Shown: positions 26,883-36,159, counted from the stretch's first letter. The stretch: DNA of 64,000 nt from SG8-39 sp032125995 (GCA_032125995.1 JAQBBQ010000267.1:1-64000); one strand, 5' to 3'. The notes: generated by a model not told the origin, from the sequence alone. A program made the numbers and translations.

Positions 26883-27926
26883 ATGGATCTCACCGAACTT
26901 CTCGCCTTCTGCGTCAAGAACAAGGCGTCCGACCTGCACCTCTCCTCGGGACTTCCACCCATGATCCGCGTGCACGGCGACGTTCGGCGCATCAACGTGC
27001 CGGCGCTCGAGCACAAAGAAGTGCACTCGATGATCTACGACATCATGAGCGACGGGCAACGCAAGTTCTATGAAGAGAATCTCGAGTGCGACTTTTCCTT
27101 CGCGGTGCCCAATCTCGCGCGCTTTCGGGTCAACGCCTTCGTCCAGCAGCGCGGCGCGGCCGCCGTGTTGCGGACGATTCCGACCAAGATCATGAGCCTC
27201 GAGGAACTGAATTGCCCAAAGATCTTCGCCGAGATCTCTGATCAGCCGCGCGGCATCGTGCTGGTCACCGGACCCACCGGTTCGGGGAAAAGCACCACGC
27301 TCGCCGCGATGGTGAACTACAAAAACGAGAATGAGTACGGTCACATTCTCACCATCGAGGATCCGATCGAATTCGTCCACGAGTCGAAGAAGTGCCTAAT
27401 CAATCAGCGTGAAGTCGGGCCGCATACCCTGTCGTTTTCCAATGCGCTGCGCAGCGCCCTGCGCGAGGACCCGGACGTGATTCTGGTCGGTGAGATGCGC
27501 GACTTGGAGACCATCCGGCTCGCCCTGTCGGGCGCCGAGACCGGTCACTTGGTGTTCGGCACCCTGCACACGTCGTCTGCCGCGAAGACGATCGACCGGA
27601 TCGTCGACGTGTTTCCCGCGGCCGAAAAGGAGATGGTGCGCTCGATGCTGTCGGAGTCGATCCGCGCGGTCATCTCGCAGACGCTGTGCAAGACCAAGGA
27701 CGGCTCAGGGCGCGTGGCGGCGCACGAGGTCATGATCGGCACCCCGGCGATCCGCAACCTGATCCGCGAGAACAAGATCGCGCAGATGTATTCTTCGATC
27801 CAGACCGGCCGCCAGGTGGGCATGCAGACGCTAGACCAGAACCTGCAGGAACTCGTGGCACGCAATAGCATCTCGATCGGCGAGGCCCGCGGCAAGGCGG
27901 CGAACAAGGATACGTTCGCGGGCTGA
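26883..27926 (+). CDS. pilT: Type IV pilus retraction ATPase PilT
   Basis: The 347-residue hexameric ATPase powers pilus retraction and twitching. It has an N-terminal PAS-like region, then Walker A (VTGPTGSGKSTT), the Asp box, Walker B (DPDVILVGEMRD), the His box (TGHLVFGTLHT) and the AIRNLIRENK motif needed for retraction. Length matches other PilT proteins. It is divergent from yggS, a very conserved betaproteobacterial arrangement, and pilU follows after 59 bases. Confidence 0.97.
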   Translation: MDLTELLAFCVKNKASDLHLSSGLPPMIRVHGDVRRINVPALEHKEVHSMIYDIMSDGQRKFYEENLECDFSFAVPNLARFRVNAFVQQRGAAAVLRTIPTKIMSLEELNCPKIFAEISDQPRGIVLVTGPTGSGKSTTLAAMVNYKNENEYGHILTIEDPIEFVHESKKCLINQREVGPHTLSFSNALRSALREDPDVILVGEMRDLETIRLALSGAETGHLVFGTLHTSSAAKTIDRIVDVFPAAEKEMVRSMLSESIRAVISQTLCKTKDGSGRVAAHEVMIGTPAIRNLIRENKIAQMYSSIQTGRQVGMQTLDQNLQELVARNSISIGEARGKAANKDTFAG

Positions 27927-27985
27927 ACGGCGCGCAGAACGCGGCGCGTCGGCAGGCGCGCCCACGGTAAGCAAAGGAGACAGGC

Positions 27986-29122
27986 ATGGAACGAGAACAA
28001 GCCACCAAATTCATGTACGACCTGCTGCGCGCGTTAACCGCGAAGAAGGGATCCGACCTGTTCATCACGGCGAACTTCCCGCCCGCGATGAAGATCGACG
28101 GCAAGATGACGCCAGTATCGCAGCAGGCGCTCGGCGCGCAGCACACCGCGATGCTCGCGCGCTCGATCATGAACGACAAGCAGGCCGCCGAGTTCGAGGC
28201 GACCAAGGAGTGTAACTTCGCGATCAGCCCCGCCACCATCGGCCGCTTCCGCGTCAATACCTTCATCCAGCAAGGCGTCGTCGGCATGGTGCTGCGGGTA
28301 ATCACCACGACGATCCCGAATTTTGAGGAACTGAACCTGCCGCCGGTTCTCAAGGACGTCGCGATGACCAAGCGTGGGCTCGTCATCTTCGTCGGCGGCA
28401 CGGGCTCGGGAAAATCGACCTCGCTCGCCGCGATGGTCGGCTACCGCAACGAAAACTCGTACGGGCACATCATCACGATCGAGGATCCCGTCGAGTACGT
28501 CCATCCGCACAAGAACTGCATCATCACCCAGCGCGAAGTCGGGGTCGACACCGACTCGTGGGCATCCGCGCTGAAGAACACGCTGCGCCAGGCGCCCGAC
28601 GTGATTCTGATCGGTGAAATCCGCGATCGCGAAGTGATGGAGCACGCGATTGCGTTCGCCGAGACCGGTCACCTGTGCCTGGGTACGCTGCACGCCAACA
28701 ATTCGAACCAGGCGCTCGACCGGATGATCAACTTCTTCCCCGAGGAGCGCCGCGACCAGCTCCTGATGGACCTGTCGCTAAACCTCAAGGGCGTGATCTC
28801 GCAGCGCCTGCTGCCGGTCAAAGAGGGTAAGGGACGCGCCGCCGCGGTCGAGGTGCTGCTCAACTCGCCGTTGATTTCGGACCTCATCTTCAAGGGCGAC
28901 GTGCACGAGATCAAGGAGATCATGAAAAAGTCGCGCGAGCTCGGCATGCAGACCTTCGACCAGGCGCTGTTCGATCTCTATGAACAGGGCCGCATCGGCT
29001 ACGAGGACGCGTTGCGCTTCGCCGACTCGACCAACGAGGTGCGTCTGCAGATCAAGCTGCACGGCAAGGAGGCGAAGGACAAGGACATGTCGAAGGGCAT
29101 CGAGCACCTCGACATCGTGTAG
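27986..29122 (+). CDS. pilU: Type IV pilus retraction ATPase PilU
   Basis: The 378-residue PilT paralogue has Walker A (VGGTGSGKSTS), Walker B (APDVILIGEIRD) and the His box (TGHLCLGTLHA). It differs from PilT in its N-terminus and in the C-terminal extension that ends ...SKGIEHLDIV. PilU works together with PilT in forceful retraction. AAAGGAGA upstream of the ATG is a strong ribosome-binding site. A strong terminator hairpin lies just downstream. Confidence 0.96.
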   Translation: MEREQATKFMYDLLRALTAKKGSDLFITANFPPAMKIDGKMTPVSQQALGAQHTAMLARSIMNDKQAAEFEATKECNFAISPATIGRFRVNTFIQQGVVGMVLRVITTTIPNFEELNLPPVLKDVAMTKRGLVIFVGGTGSGKSTSLAAMVGYRNENSYGHIITIEDPVEYVHPHKNCIITQREVGVDTDSWASALKNTLRQAPDVILIGEIRDREVMEHAIAFAETGHLCLGTLHANNSNQALDRMINFFPEERRDQLLMDLSLNLKGVISQRLLPVKEGKGRAAAVEVLLNSPLISDLIFKGDVHEIKEIMKKSRELGMQTFDQALFDLYEQGRIGYEDALRFADSTNEVRLQIKLHGKEAKDKDMSKGIEHLDIV

Positions 29123-29148
29123 CCCCCGATCGCCAGACGTGGATGCGG

Positions 29149-29173
29149 AAAGGGGCGCGCAGGCGCCCCTTTT
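29149..29173 (+). terminator. Intrinsic terminator of pilT-pilU
   Basis: The perfect 10-bp stem AAAGGGGCGC (29149-29158) / GCGCCCCTTT (29163-29172) has the 4-base loop GCAG and is followed by T-rich sequence. It starts 27 bases after the pilU stop and separates it from the next gene. The run of A on the left side would also give some function on the other strand. Confidence 0.85.
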
Positions 29174-29231
29174 CAGTCTCACCGACCGTCGATCGCCCGA
29201 GGTCCGTGCGACCCGCACCGCTGGAGACGAC

Positions 29232-30272
29232 ATGACGACGCTGCAATCGCTCCTCGGCATCGAGCTGCCGATCATCCAAGCGCCAATGGCGGGCGTGCAG
29301 GGCAGCGCGCTCGCGGTGGCGGTCTCGAACGCCGGCGGGCTCGGTTCGCTGCCCTGCGCAATGCTCGGCCTCGATGCCCTGCGCAGCGAGCTGGAGGTGC
29401 TGAAAGCGAGCACCACCAAGCCGTACAACGTCAATTTTTTCTGCCACAGGCCGCCGGTGGCCAGCGCCGATCGCGAAAAGGCCTGGCGTGCTGTGCTGTC
29501 CCCGTACTACGCGGAGTACGGCATCGACGCCGCGGCCATTCCGACCGGCCCTGCAAGGGCGCCCTTCAGCGCCGAGGCAGCGGATCTGCTTGAGGCGTTC
29601 AGACCCGCGGTGGTGAGCTTCCACTTCGGACTGCCCGAGGATGCGCTGCTCGTCCGGGCGCGCGCCCTGGGCGCAAAGATTCTCTGCTCCGCGACGACCG
29701 TGGAAGAAGCGCGCTGGCTCGAGGCGCGCGGCGTCGACGCCATCATTGCGCAGGGCATCGAAGCCGGCGGACACCGCGGCATCTTCCTGTCGGACGACCT
29801 GACCACCCAGGTGGGCACCTTTGCGCTGCTGCCTCAGATCGTCGATGCGGTGAAGGTCCCGGTGATCGCCGCGGGCGGCATCGCGAACGCCAAGGGCGTT
29901 GCCGCCGCGCTGGCGCTCGGCGCGGCCGGTGTACAGGTCGGTACCGCCTACCTGCTCTGCCCCGAAGCCACGACCAGCGCGCTGCATCGGGCGGCGCTGA
30001 AAAGCGAATCGGCGCGTCACACGGCGTTGACCAACGTGTTCACCGGCCGCCCCGCACGCGGCATCGTCAATCGGGTCATCGCCGAGCTCGGCCCGATCAG
30101 CGCAGCGGCACCCGCCTTCCCTCTGGCAACCGGGGCTCTCGCGCCCCTGCGCGCAGCGGCCGAACGTCGAGGCAGCGGCGACTTCACGCCCCTGTGGTCT
30201 GGGCAAAACGCGAGCGGCTGCGGTGAAATTCCGGCCGCCGACCTGACGCGAGCGCTGGCGGCCGATCTTTAG
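29232..30272 (+). CDS. Nitronate monooxygenase-like FMN enzyme
   Basis: The 346-residue TIM-barrel flavoprotein is of the 2-nitropropane dioxygenase family. The N-terminus IELPIIQAPMAGVQG, the active-site segment GIEAGGHRG with the catalytic His, and the FMN-phosphate region (VPVIAAGGIANAKGV, ALGAAGVQVGTAYL) are clear. Such enzymes oxidise alkyl nitronates; some relatives are enoyl-ACP reductases or quinone reductases, so the substrate is uncertain. The frame is open upstream into pilU, but the ATG at 29232 fits the family. It converges with the RNA methyltransferase gene, with a four-base overlap. Confidence 0.9.
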   Translation: MTTLQSLLGIELPIIQAPMAGVQGSALAVAVSNAGGLGSLPCAMLGLDALRSELEVLKASTTKPYNVNFFCHRPPVASADREKAWRAVLSPYYAEYGIDAAAIPTGPARAPFSAEAADLLEAFRPAVVSFHFGLPEDALLVRARALGAKILCSATTVEEARWLEARGVDAIIAQGIEAGGHRGIFLSDDLTTQVGTFALLPQIVDAVKVPVIAAGGIANAKGVAAALALGAAGVQVGTAYLLCPEATTSALHRAALKSESARHTALTNVFTGRPARGIVNRVIAELGPISAAAPAFPLATGALAPLRAAAERRGSGDFTPLWSGQNASGCGEIPAADLTRALAADL

Positions 30273-31447
30273 GGGGCCGGGCGACGCCGCGCGCGGCCGC
30301 GGTGGCTGCCGGCGACGATGTCGAATTCATAGAGCCGGCATTCAAGCGCGCCGTTGTAGAGCGGCACGCGGCGCGCGGGCGTCAGGCGCACGAGTTTCGG
30401 CAGGCGCAGATCGGCGGTAATCAGGTGGCAGCGCCAGCCGGCAAAGTTCTTCTTCAGCACCTCGCCTAGTTTCGGGTAGAAGCGCTCGAGCGCCTCGGCC
30501 GAACCGGTCCGCTCGCCATACGGTGGATTGGTGACGAGCACGCCGGCTTCAGCGGGGGCTGTGCGCTCGAGCAGGTCGCACTGTTCGAGCTGCACCCAGC
30601 GCTCGACGCCCGCCGCCGCCAGATTGCGGCGCGTCGCATCCAGCGCGCTCGCATCGCTGTCGCTGCCGTAGAGCGCGAGCTTGGCGCCGTGCGCTGCAGG
30701 CTGCGCCGCCTCGTCGCGCAGCCGCTTCCAAACTGCGGCGTCGAAGCCGGCAAGCTTCTCGAAGCCGAACGCGCGCTTCAGCCCGGGCGCGCGGCCGCGC
30801 GCCATCGCCGCGGCCTCGACGAGCAGCGTCCCAGACCCGCACATGGGATCGAGCAGCGGCTGCTCGGGCCGCCAGCCGGTCAATTTGACGATGCCAGCAG
30901 CGAGGTTTTCGCGCAGCGGCGCGGCGCCGCTTTCGCCGCGCCAGCCGCGTTTGAACAACGCCTCGCCCGAGGTATCCAGGTACAACGCGGCGCGGTTCAT
31001 CTCGAGGAAGCCGTGCACGCGCACGTCGGGTCGCGCACGATCGACATCCGGCCGTTTACCGAGCACGTCGCGAAACCGATCGCAAACTGCATCCTTGATG
31101 CGCAGCGTGGCGAACTCGAGACTCTTGAGTGGACTTTTCTGCGCCGTGACGTTGACGCGGAGCGTGCAGTCGACGGGGAAATAGGACGGCCAGTCGAGCG
31201 CGCGAGCGCCGGCGTAGAGGTCGTTCTCATTCGTGTAGTCGAACGCGCCGACCCGCCACAGGATGCGCGAGGCAAGGCGCGACCAGAGGTTGGCGCGGTA
31301 GCAGGTCTCCCAGGATCCGGTGAACGCGACGCCGCCGGGCACGGGTCGTTCGTCGACCGCGCCGTACGCAGTCAACTCCTCGACGAGCAACCCTTCCAGG
31401 CCGCGCGGGCAGGAGGCAAAGAACGCCTCAGAACGGCTTGACGACAA
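30269..31447 (-). CDS. THUMP-domain RNA methyltransferase (RlmL N-half type)
   Basis: The 392-residue protein resembles the N-terminal half of E. coli RlmL, the 23S rRNA m2G2445 methyltransferase. It has a ferredoxin-like/THUMP region (FFASCPRGLEGLLVEEL) and a Rossmann methyltransferase with LLDPMCGSGTLLVEAA and the catalytic NPPYGER. The RlmK half is absent, as is common outside gammaproteobacteria. The best start is a TTG at 31447 that overlaps the end of hemJ by 20 bases; no ATG fits. The position methylated is inferred from family only. Confidence 0.88.
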   Translation of the reverse strand: MSSSRSEAFFASCPRGLEGLLVEELTAYGAVDERPVPGGVAFTGSWETCYRANLWSRLASRILWRVGAFDYTNENDLYAGARALDWPSYFPVDCTLRVNVTAQKSPLKSLEFATLRIKDAVCDRFRDVLGKRPDVDRARPDVRVHGFLEMNRAALYLDTSGEALFKRGWRGESGAAPLRENLAAGIVKLTGWRPEQPLLDPMCGSGTLLVEAAAMARGRAPGLKRAFGFEKLAGFDAAVWKRLRDEAAQPAAHGAKLALYGSDSDASALDATRRNLAAAGVERWVQLEQCDLLERTAPAEAGVLVTNPPYGERTGSAEALERFYPKLGEVLKKNFAGWRCHLITADLRLPKLVRLTPARRVPLYNGALECRLYEFDIVAGSHRGRARRRPAP

Positions 31448-31841
31448 CTAACGCGACCACGCAGATGAGCGCCAATACGGGAAACTCGTTGAACCAGCGA
31501 AACCACACATGGCTGTGGACGTTTCGCTCACGGCGAAAATCGACCAACAGCTTTCCGCACCACAGGTGATAGGCGACGAGCAGCGCGACAAGCACGAGCT
31601 TTGCATGCAACCACCCGCCGGAGAATCCCCAGCCGAGCCATAGCCAGGTGCCAAACACGAGCGTCAACACGGCCCCCGGGGTCATGATTCCCCAATAGAG
31701 TTTTCGTTCCATGAGCTTAAAGCGCTCGAGCGAGACGCGGTCATCGCTCATCGCGTGATAGACGAAAAGCCGCGGCAGATAAAACAGGCCGGCGAACCAG
31801 GTCACCATGAACACAATGTGTAGCGTCTTGACCCAGAGCAT
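31428..31841 (-). CDS. hemJ: HemJ-type protoporphyrinogen oxidase (CopD/UPF0093 family)
   Basis: The 137-residue membrane protein has four helices and reads MLWVKTLHIVFMVTWFAGL then FYLPRLFVYHAM, RKLYWGIMTPG, GWLHAKL and WFNEFPVL, which are HemJ hallmarks including the conserved His in the first helix. HemJ oxidises protoporphyrinogen IX in bacteria without HemG or HemY. The frame is open far upstream, but the ATG at 31841 gives the normal size. A further haem gene, hemL, lies elsewhere in the window. Confidence 0.92.
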   Translation of the reverse strand: MLWVKTLHIVFMVTWFAGLFYLPRLFVYHAMSDDRVSLERFKLMERKLYWGIMTPGAVLTLVFGTWLWLGWGFSGGWLHAKLVLVALLVAYHLWCGKLLVDFRRERNVHSHVWFRWFNEFPVLALICVVALVVVKPF

Positions 31842-31849
31842 TGCGCCTG

Positions 31850-31975
31850 CTATCGCAGGAGTCGCCAACGGATGCGCACGACGGCGATCGTGAAGGCGAC
31901 CATAGCATAGGCGACACGCTCGAGCACGTCGTAAGACCTGCGCGATCCGAGGACCCGCAGCGCGACCGCGTTCAT
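31850..31975 (-). CDS. Possible 41-residue membrane microprotein
   Basis: A short frame starts with an ATG at 31975 that overlaps the hydrolase stop in an ATGA junction and ends eight bases before hemJ. The product has a basic N-terminus, a hydrophobic segment (VAYAMVAFTIAVV) and a basic end (RIRWRLLR), as a single-pass peptide would. It fills the otherwise empty space of this tightly packed operon. There is no recognised family and it may not be translated. Confidence 0.35.
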   Translation of the reverse strand: MNAVALRVLGSRRSYDVLERVAYAMVAFTIAVVRIRWRLLR

Positions 31976-32589
31976 GCGCCCCAGGCACCGCGCACGATTT
32001 CGCGCAGCGACTGCAGTCTGCGATGGAAGAAGTGATCGGCGCCGGGCACGACGACGATCGGCAGGTCCTGCGGCCGCGCCCAGTCGAGCACCGCTGCGAG
32101 CGGCACCGTCTCGTCGCGCTCGCCGTGGATGACGAGTGTCCCCTTGGGGACGGAAGGCGATTCGAGACGCTCCACGGCCACCCCGACGAGCACCACGCGC
32201 GCGATGCGTTCGGGCGCAAGGCGCTGCGCGAGGCGGACCTGCATTGCCGCACCGAACGAGAATCCGGCAAGGACCGCCGGCGTGGCGCCAAACTCGGTCT
32301 GGACATGGGTCAGCACCGCGACAAGATCCTCCACTTCGCCTGCGCCCGCGTCATGCTCGCCTTCACTCGCGCCGACGCCGCGAAAATTGGGCCGCACGGC
32401 GACGTAGCCGAGGTCGACGAAGGTCTTCGCCAGCGTCTGGACCACCTTGTTGTCGAGCGTTCCGCCGTACAGCGGATGCGGGTGCGCAATGAGCGCAACG
32501 CCGCGCGGTGCCGACGACGGATCGTCGATTGCGCACTCGATGCGCCCGACCGGCCCCGGAACGGTGATCCGGCGGGTCGAGGCACGCAT
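31972..32589 (-). CDS. Alpha/beta hydrolase (YcjY/DUF-like small hydrolase)
   Basis: The 205-residue cytoplasmic hydrolase has LIAHPHPLYGGTLDNKVV, a nucleophile serine in GFSFGAAM, the acid region HGERDETVP and the histidine in PGADHFFH. It belongs to a group of short serine hydrolases common in proteobacteria whose substrates are unknown. The ATG at 32589 overlaps the ferredoxin stop by one base (TGATG), which fixes the start although the frame is open further up. Confidence 0.88.
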   Translation of the reverse strand: MRASTRRITVPGPVGRIECAIDDPSSAPRGVALIAHPHPLYGGTLDNKVVQTLAKTFVDLGYVAVRPNFRGVGASEGEHDAGAGEVEDLVAVLTHVQTEFGATPAVLAGFSFGAAMQVRLAQRLAPERIARVVLVGVAVERLESPSVPKGTLVIHGERDETVPLAAVLDWARPQDLPIVVVPGADHFFHRRLQSLREIVRGAWGA

Positions 32590-32897
32590 CAGATCCTCAG
32601 GCGCTCGACGATGCGGCCGTGGCGCAGATGCTCCTCGATGATTTCGTCGACGTCCGCCTGGTCGACGTAGGTGTACCAGACGGCGTCGGGATAGACGACC
32701 AAGCAGGGACCCTCCTCGCAACGGTCCAGACAGCCGGCCTGGTTGATCCTCACCTGGCTGGGCCCTGCAAGGTCCAGCGCCTTGACACATTGTTTCGCGT
32801 AGTCGCGCAGCGCGCTTGCCCCGCGGTCATTGCAGCACACGCGCGAACCGTCACGCTGGTTGCAGCAGAAAAATACATGCCTGCTGTAATAGGACAT
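32589..32897 (-). CDS. Thioredoxin-like [2Fe-2S] ferredoxin
   Basis: The 102-residue protein has the cysteine spacing of thioredoxin-fold [2Fe-2S] ferredoxins: C11/C12, C21/C22, then C56 and C60 in NQAGCLDRCEEGP. The N-terminus YYSRHVFFCCNQRDG and the C-terminal VWYTYVDQADVDEIIEEHL match this family. It is a soluble electron carrier with an unknown partner. It follows the VanZ gene after 11 bases and is coupled to the hydrolase. Confidence 0.9.
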   Translation of the reverse strand: MSYYSRHVFFCCNQRDGSRVCCNDRGASALRDYAKQCVKALDLAGPSQVRINQAGCLDRCEEGPCLVVYPDAVWYTYVDQADVDEIIEEHLRHGRIVERLRI

Positions 32898-32908
32898 GGC
32901 GCGCGATT

Positions 32909-33976
32909 CTACCCGAGCGCCGCGCGCGCACGGCGCGAGGCAAGCCAGATCAGGTAAGCGAGCGTCGCGTACGGCCAGGTCGCGGACACGAGGCGCGTCA
33001 GGCCGTTGAAGTTTAGGAAATGTCCCTGCGACCAGACGCTGAGAATCGCGGCCAGGTAGGGGTTTGGCGGCGCGAGGTTGACGAGCACCGTCGCCGCCAT
33101 GAGGAGCACCGCTGCGAGCACCAGGCGTGCGACCTGACCGAGGCCGACGGAGAGGAGCGCAAGTACAAGGCCGAGCGCAAGCCCACGTTGCGCCCCCGGG
33201 GTGAGCCACGCCAACACGCCGCCTGCGTCTACCAGGATCGCGAATGCGACGACTTTTACCACCAGCGCCAAGACGACCAGCGCGAGGACCAGCGCGCGCA
33301 GCGGTGCGTTCGGCGCGGCAATCGATGCAAGCAGGAGCGCCGCCGCGGTCAGGTTTGCCGCCGCGGTGAGCGTTTCAATCGAAACGAACAGCGCGGGCGG
33401 CTGCTCGACACCCAAGGGGGCGGCGAACAGGTCGCGCAGATCGCCGAGCCCGAACAGGAGGATCGCCGGATTGAGTTGCGTTAACAGCCACAATCCGAGC
33501 AGCACCAGCCCGAGGTCAGCCGCAGCGCCCGCCTCAAACGTGGCCGCGCGAAGCCGTCTCAGCGGACCGGCCTCGAGCAACCACCCGGCGAGCGGCGTCA
33601 CCAGAAGGGCGCCGCCTAGAGCGCCCGCCATGTTGCAAAGCCAATCGAGGTTGGAACTGATGCGCGCGGGCAGATAGCCTTGCGCGGCCTCGAGCATGAA
33701 CGAAAGCAGCGCGCCGCCCGCGAGCGCCGCGACCACGGCGCCGGCGCCGCGCAAGCGCGGGTGGAGTGCCAGCACGCAGAGCACGCCGAATGGCAGGTAG
33801 GCCGCGACGTTCATCGCCATGTCGAGCACGGTGACGTAGCGCGGCCAGGGCGCAGCGACGAACGCGAAGGCGGAAACGCCCGCGTCGCGCCAACCCGAGA
33901 GCGGATACAGCGACGCGTAGACCGCGAGCAGAATCCACGCGACGAGCAGGAAACGGGCGAGCGGTGAAGCGCGCAC
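32909..33976 (-). CDS. VanZ family membrane protein
   Basis: The 355-residue protein has about nine or ten hydrophobic helices. The N-terminal 120 residues carry the VanZ-like pattern (LYPLSGWR, LDMAMNVAAYLPFGVLCVL, FMLEAAQGYLPARISSNLDWLCN). VanZ-like proteins have been linked to teicoplanin resistance in Gram-positives, but no resistance role is implied here. The C-terminal two-thirds is extra membrane sequence. It lies between ubiB and the ferredoxin gene. Confidence 0.85.
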   Translation of the reverse strand: MRASPLARFLLVAWILLAVYASLYPLSGWRDAGVSAFAFVAAPWPRYVTVLDMAMNVAAYLPFGVLCVLALHPRLRGAGAVVAALAGGALLSFMLEAAQGYLPARISSNLDWLCNMAGALGGALLVTPLAGWLLEAGPLRRLRAATFEAGAAADLGLVLLGLWLLTQLNPAILLFGLGDLRDLFAAPLGVEQPPALFVSIETLTAAANLTAAALLLASIAAPNAPLRALVLALVVLALVVKVVAFAILVDAGGVLAWLTPGAQRGLALGLVLALLSVGLGQVARLVLAAVLLMAATVLVNLAPPNPYLAAILSVWSQGHFLNFNGLTRLVSATWPYATLAYLIWLASRRARAALG

Positions 33977-34044
33977 CCCTCAATTCTAAGTCCCAGGTGG
34001 TTTCGGCGGCCGCCGCGCGCCGGCGCAGCGACCTTCGGGCGCGA

Positions 34045-35568
34045 CTACCGCAGGAGCAACGCCGCGACCAGCGCCGCGACCAGCACGGCCAACAGTGCGA
34101 GCAGGCGATTGCGCTGCCGCCCGACTTCGGCGAGACGCTCGAGCCGGCCTTCGATCGCGCCGAGACGGTCCGCGGCGAGCAGGCGATAGGCCAGGCGCGG
34201 GATCTGCGGCAGGGTCGTGGCCCAATACGGTGCTTCGTGCTTCAGCGTCTTTAGCAGGCCGCGCCAGCCAATCTGCTCGCTCATCCAGCGCTCCAGATAC
34301 GGCTTGGCGGTCTGCCACAGATCGAGGTCCGGATCGAGCTCTCGGCCGAGGCCTTCAATGTTGAGCAGCGTCTTCTGCAGCATGACGAGCTGCGGCTGGA
34401 TTTCCACGTTGAACCGGCGCGAGGTCTGAAACAGCCGCAGCAACAACTTGCCGAAGTAGATCTCCTTCAGCGGCCGCGCGAAGATCGGCTCGCATACCGC
34501 GCGAATCGCCGCCTCGAACTCGTCAACACGCGTTTCGGGCGGCACCCAGCCCGCTTCAATATGGGCTTGGGCGACGCGCTGGTAGTCTCGATTGAAGAAC
34601 GCGATGAAGTTCTGCGCAAGATAGATTTTGTCGCCACCCGTCAGCGCGCCCATGATCCCGAAATCGAGCGCGACGTAGCGACCTTCGTCGTCGACCAGGA
34701 TATTGCCGGGATGCATGTCGGCATGAAAGAAGCCGTCGCGGAATACCTGCGTGAAGAAGATCTCGACGCCCGCGCGCGCGAGCGCCGCAATGTCGATACC
34801 GCGCGCGCGCAGCGTGGCGACCTGAGACACCGGCGTGCCAACCATGCGTTCCATGACCATGACGCGCGGCGCGCACCACTCCCAGACAATCTCGGGGACC
34901 CGCAGCAGCGCCGAACCCTCGAAATTGCGGCGTAGCTGGCTCGCATTCGCCGCCTCGCGCATGAGATCGAGTTCCTCGTCGAGGTGGCGCGCGAACTCGG
35001 CGACCACCTCGCGCGGCTTGAGGCGGCGACCGTCGACCCATAGCCGCTCGACGAGGCCCGCCGCAGTTTCGAGCAGCATGAGGTCGCGCGCTACAGCGGC
35101 CTCGACGCCGGGGCGCAGCACCTTCACCGCCACCTCGCGCCCGTCGGCAAGTTTGCCTAGATGAACCTGGGCGATCGAAGCGCTCGCGACCGGATCGTGT
35201 TCAAAGCTCCAGAACACCTCGTCGATCCGCCGTCCCAAGCTGCGCTCGATCTCCGTGACCGCGGCGTCGGATGGAAACGGCGGCACCTGATCCTGCAGTT
35301 TTGCGAGCTCGTCGGCGATATCCGTGGGCAGCAGGTCGCGACGCGTCGAGAGTACTTGCCCGAACTTGACGAAAATCGGTCCCAAGGTCTCAAGCGCGCG
35401 GCGCAGACGTTCGCCGCGTGGCGAGCGGGTGTCGGCGCCGACGAGTCGCCCGGCCAGGCGCGCCAGACGCACAACAAGCCCGCCGGGACGCGAGGCCGGC
35501 ACCAGCTCGTACAGCCCGAAACGCAGGGCGACGGCCAGGATGCGCAGAAGTCTTACGAGTCGGGACAT
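34045..35568 (-). CDS. ubiB: Ubiquinone biosynthesis regulatory protein kinase UbiB
   Basis: The 507-residue ABC1/ADCK-family protein has the KxGQ motif (FVKFGQVLSTRRDLLP), the Ala-rich nucleotide loop region, the catalytic loop (FFHADMHPGNILVDD) and the metal-binding ALDFGIMG. Two hydrophobic segments at the extreme C-terminus anchor it to the inner membrane. UbiB supports ubiquinone synthesis, probably by ATP-driven handling of lipid precursors. It follows ubiJ after 11 bases. Confidence 0.95.
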   Translation of the reverse strand: MSRLVRLLRILAVALRFGLYELVPASRPGGLVVRLARLAGRLVGADTRSPRGERLRRALETLGPIFVKFGQVLSTRRDLLPTDIADELAKLQDQVPPFPSDAAVTEIERSLGRRIDEVFWSFEHDPVASASIAQVHLGKLADGREVAVKVLRPGVEAAVARDLMLLETAAGLVERLWVDGRRLKPREVVAEFARHLDEELDLMREAANASQLRRNFEGSALLRVPEIVWEWCAPRVMVMERMVGTPVSQVATLRARGIDIAALARAGVEIFFTQVFRDGFFHADMHPGNILVDDEGRYVALDFGIMGALTGGDKIYLAQNFIAFFNRDYQRVAQAHIEAGWVPPETRVDEFEAAIRAVCEPIFARPLKEIYFGKLLLRLFQTSRRFNVEIQPQLVMLQKTLLNIEGLGRELDPDLDLWQTAKPYLERWMSEQIGWRGLLKTLKHEAPYWATTLPQIPRLAYRLLAADRLGAIEGRLERLAEVGRQRNRLLALLAVLVAALVAALLLR

Positions 35569-35579
35569 GTCTTCGCCGC

Positions 35580-36155
35580 TCAGCCGAGCCGCCGCAGGCG
35601 CTGCTCGAAGCGAGCGATCGCGTCGCGCAGTCGCGAGACGACCGCCGCATGCGTATCAAACTCGCCGCGCGGCACGAGCATGCGGCGCTCCTCGACGACG
35701 TACTCCATCGCGCCATCGGCCAGGCGGCGCAGCGCGTCGCGTTGCCAGCCGCCAAACGCGCGCGCCCAACCGACAACTCGGTGCGCGGCGACGTCGCCGA
35801 CGACCCGCGCCAGATCCTCTTCAACGTCCCAGCGCAGGTGGCGCACCAGCAGGAGCACTTCCGCAGCGAGCTTTGCGTTGCCGCTCACCTCGACCGCGCG
35901 CATGAAATGCTCCTCGCCACGTAACAATGCCGACAGCGCATCGGGTCCAAGGCGCACCAGCAGCGACGGCTCAGTGTCGGGCGCCGCGGGGCTTACCCGG
36001 CCATCTTCCTGGATTGCGAGACGTAGCGCCGGGAGCGGCGGAAAGGCGAACTCAACCGCCTCGCCGGCGAACGGCGCGAGTTTCTCGCGCGCCCATTCCT
36101 CGGTCTCGAGCAGGCGGTTTAGCGCGGCGGCAATTGGGGATTCAAATGTCGTCAT
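35580..36155 (-). CDS. ubiJ: UbiJ-type SCP2-domain protein
   Basis: The 191-residue protein has an SCP2-like lipid-binding domain in its N-terminal half (ESPIAAALNRLLETEEWA, LAPFAGEAVEFAFPPLPALRLAI) and a helical C-terminal part. UbiJ helps assemble the cytosolic ubiquinone-synthesis complex; the neighbouring ubiB and ubiE support this. The ATG at 36155 lies only a few bases after a terminator-like hairpin and lacks a visible ribosome-binding site. The frame is open upstream, but that part resembles no UbiJ. Confidence 0.85.
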   Translation of the reverse strand: MTTFESPIAAALNRLLETEEWAREKLAPFAGEAVEFAFPPLPALRLAIQEDGRVSPAAPDTEPSLLVRLGPDALSALLRGEEHFMRAVEVSGNAKLAAEVLLLVRHLRWDVEEDLARVVGDVAAHRVVGWARAFGGWQRDALRRLADGAMEYVVEERRMLVPRGEFDTHAAVVSRLRDAIARFEQRLRRLG

Positions 36156-36159
36156 AACG

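Noticed and set aside
29052..30206. 384-residue minus-strand frame over the nitronate monooxygenase-like gene
   Set aside because: The plus-strand product has complete flavoprotein motifs; the opposite frame has none.
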